DNA of 64,000 bases, taken from Tetragonia tetragonoides. Taxonomy: Eukaryota > Streptophyta > Magnoliopsida > Caryophyllales > Aizoaceae. Both the position numbers and the translations under genes were made by a program. A model generated the notes under the pieces. It was not told the origin of the DNA and made no database searches. It saw only the letters and a list, made by a program, of their open reading frames with translations. How positions within the stretch are numbered: the stretch's first letter is position 1; every line of letters starts with the position of its first letter. The stretch is taken from assembly GCA_038025085.1 (NCBI GenBank), contig CM076147.1:12143501-12207500 (forward strand). Direction: 5' to 3'. Positions 63,036 to 64,000 of the stretch are shown piece by piece.

Positions 63036-64000
63036 CTCTGATACTCACACTACAGTGATCATGAGCTATACTCACACTTTGGTTAGCGACAAAGTGTATG
63101 AAGCTTCTCATTGGTTAAGAGCTAACGTGAGCTGCTTTGATGCGGATTGGTTATCGATGACCTTGTTGGGTTCCATCAGGCCAACTTGGGTACATTCGGA
63201 AATTGTGGACTCCCCGATCCCTAATGTTGAAGCTAGCGGAGATGACTTCAGAGACGGATTTTGCAATGGCTGAATCAGGGTCTGTGGTAAAAAAGGATCA
63301 ACTATGGCAAGTTGCAGTTAAAGAATTGTGGTGGGTTGTTCGATGCCATCGTACTTAATGAATGAAGATCAAACTGGTGACATTGGCAACAAAGTGATGG
63401 TCTGGGGGACAAGCTACTTAAAGATTGAACATGTGGGTTTCGTTGTGCTGACATAGGTGTTGGGCGGTCGACGATCATTTTCCCTACGAGAACCAAGATA
63501 GTACAAGATCAAGATGATCAGTTGGCTAGAAGCGCCATGAAGAGTCCTTTAGAGAGCTACAGCGGTATGCTAGTAAAACCCTTCCAAGGAAGGTCACCTT
63601 ACGAGGTACTGTGAGCGGAAGTGGACGATGCAGAAGACATCGTGGGTTAGGAGGGCCTTGTTAGTCTGGGTCCGAGATGTAAGCGTTCATGGAAAGTGGG
63701 GTTGTGAGAGGACTCTAGTGAACTTATGGATGCTGTTTTCGGATTGTTCGAGAGCTTAAGTGGGGGAGGACCCCACTGCCGCAGTGGTCGCATGATGTCA
63801 AGACTGAGGCAAGCACACTGAGGAAGTGTGTTCGGTGAGCGAGTTCGGTAAGTGGTCGTAGTAGACACTATAGCAGCAGACAGCTATTCGGAGGAGCAAA
63901 TTGAGATATTGCAACCGATACCGGACCGTTGTGTGGACTTGTGAAACATCACTCCGAAAGGAGGTGAGCCGGGGCAAGGTGACCCCGTTTCGAGACCTTA
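63036..64000. other. Unclassified sequence at the right end
   Basis: No convincing gene. Small open frames carry no recognised motif. A purine-rich CTTAAGTGGGGGAGGACCCC near 63757 resembles a polypurine tract next to an LTR, and AGTAAAACCCTTCCAAGGAAGG (63571-63592) is partly palindromic. It may be a decayed LTR element that continues beyond the window. Confidence 0.35.

Overview
The window is plant nuclear DNA, almost certainly a repeat-rich heterochromatic block of a flowering plant (probably a eudicot; species not determinable here). The evidence is its content: plant L1-type LINEs with a DUF4283/zinc-knuckle ORF1, Ty3/gypsy elements of the Tat/Ogre lineage carrying antisense plant-mobile-domain-like genes, a gag-only LTR element, a roughly 300-bp GC-rich satellite and a minisatellite. 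I see no convincing single-copy host gene and recognised no tRNA or rRNA gene.

Layout. 1-558 satellite; 559-6385 full-length LINE copy 1 and 6404-8772 internally deleted LINE copy 2, stacked head to tail; 8773-9540 satellite; 9541-10092 minisatellite; 10093-14775 broken Ty3/gypsy element joined to satellite inside its integrase; 14776-14893 satellite; 14894-15907 5'-truncated LINE copy 3 and 15925-18183 LINE copy 4; 18184-31351 a 5'-truncated Tat/Ogre-type element A (pol, then two intron-containing genes on the opposite strand, then polypurine tract and 3' LTR), itself hit by an unrelated LINE at 22451-25041; 31352-35100 a decayed minus-strand element with tRNA-Asp-type primer site and gag; 35101-35301 satellite; 35302-53890 an 18.6-kb minus-strand Tat-type element B with both LTRs and target duplication CTGGG, carrying gag-PR-RT-RH-aRH-INT plus five plus-strand reading units, and containing a nested gag-only LTR element at 39593-42879 (target duplication GGCAG); 53891-54144 satellite; 54145-59560 LINE copy 5; 59561-60034 satellite; 60035-60236 minisatellite; 60653-63035 a long inverted repeat around a minisatellite core; 63036-64000 unclassified.

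How the parts work together. Every satellite-associated LINE copy sits at the same position of the satellite monomer, at the motif AACATTGG, and three copies show perfect 14-18 bp target duplications starting with that motif. This looks like a LINE lineage with sequence-specific targeting of one satellite. Because the duplication restores the target, copies stack head to tail. LTR elements then landed in or fused to the same arrays. Both Tat-type elements carry extra genes in antisense between pol and the 3' LTR. In element B four plant TATA boxes precede plus-strand reading units, giving a small cassette of genes opposed to the retrotransposon's own transcription.

All retroelement pol genes here are broken by stops or frameshifts. 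The intact coding regions are the ORF1 proteins of LINE copies 1, 2 and 4, the gag of the nested element, and three of the small antisense reading frames.
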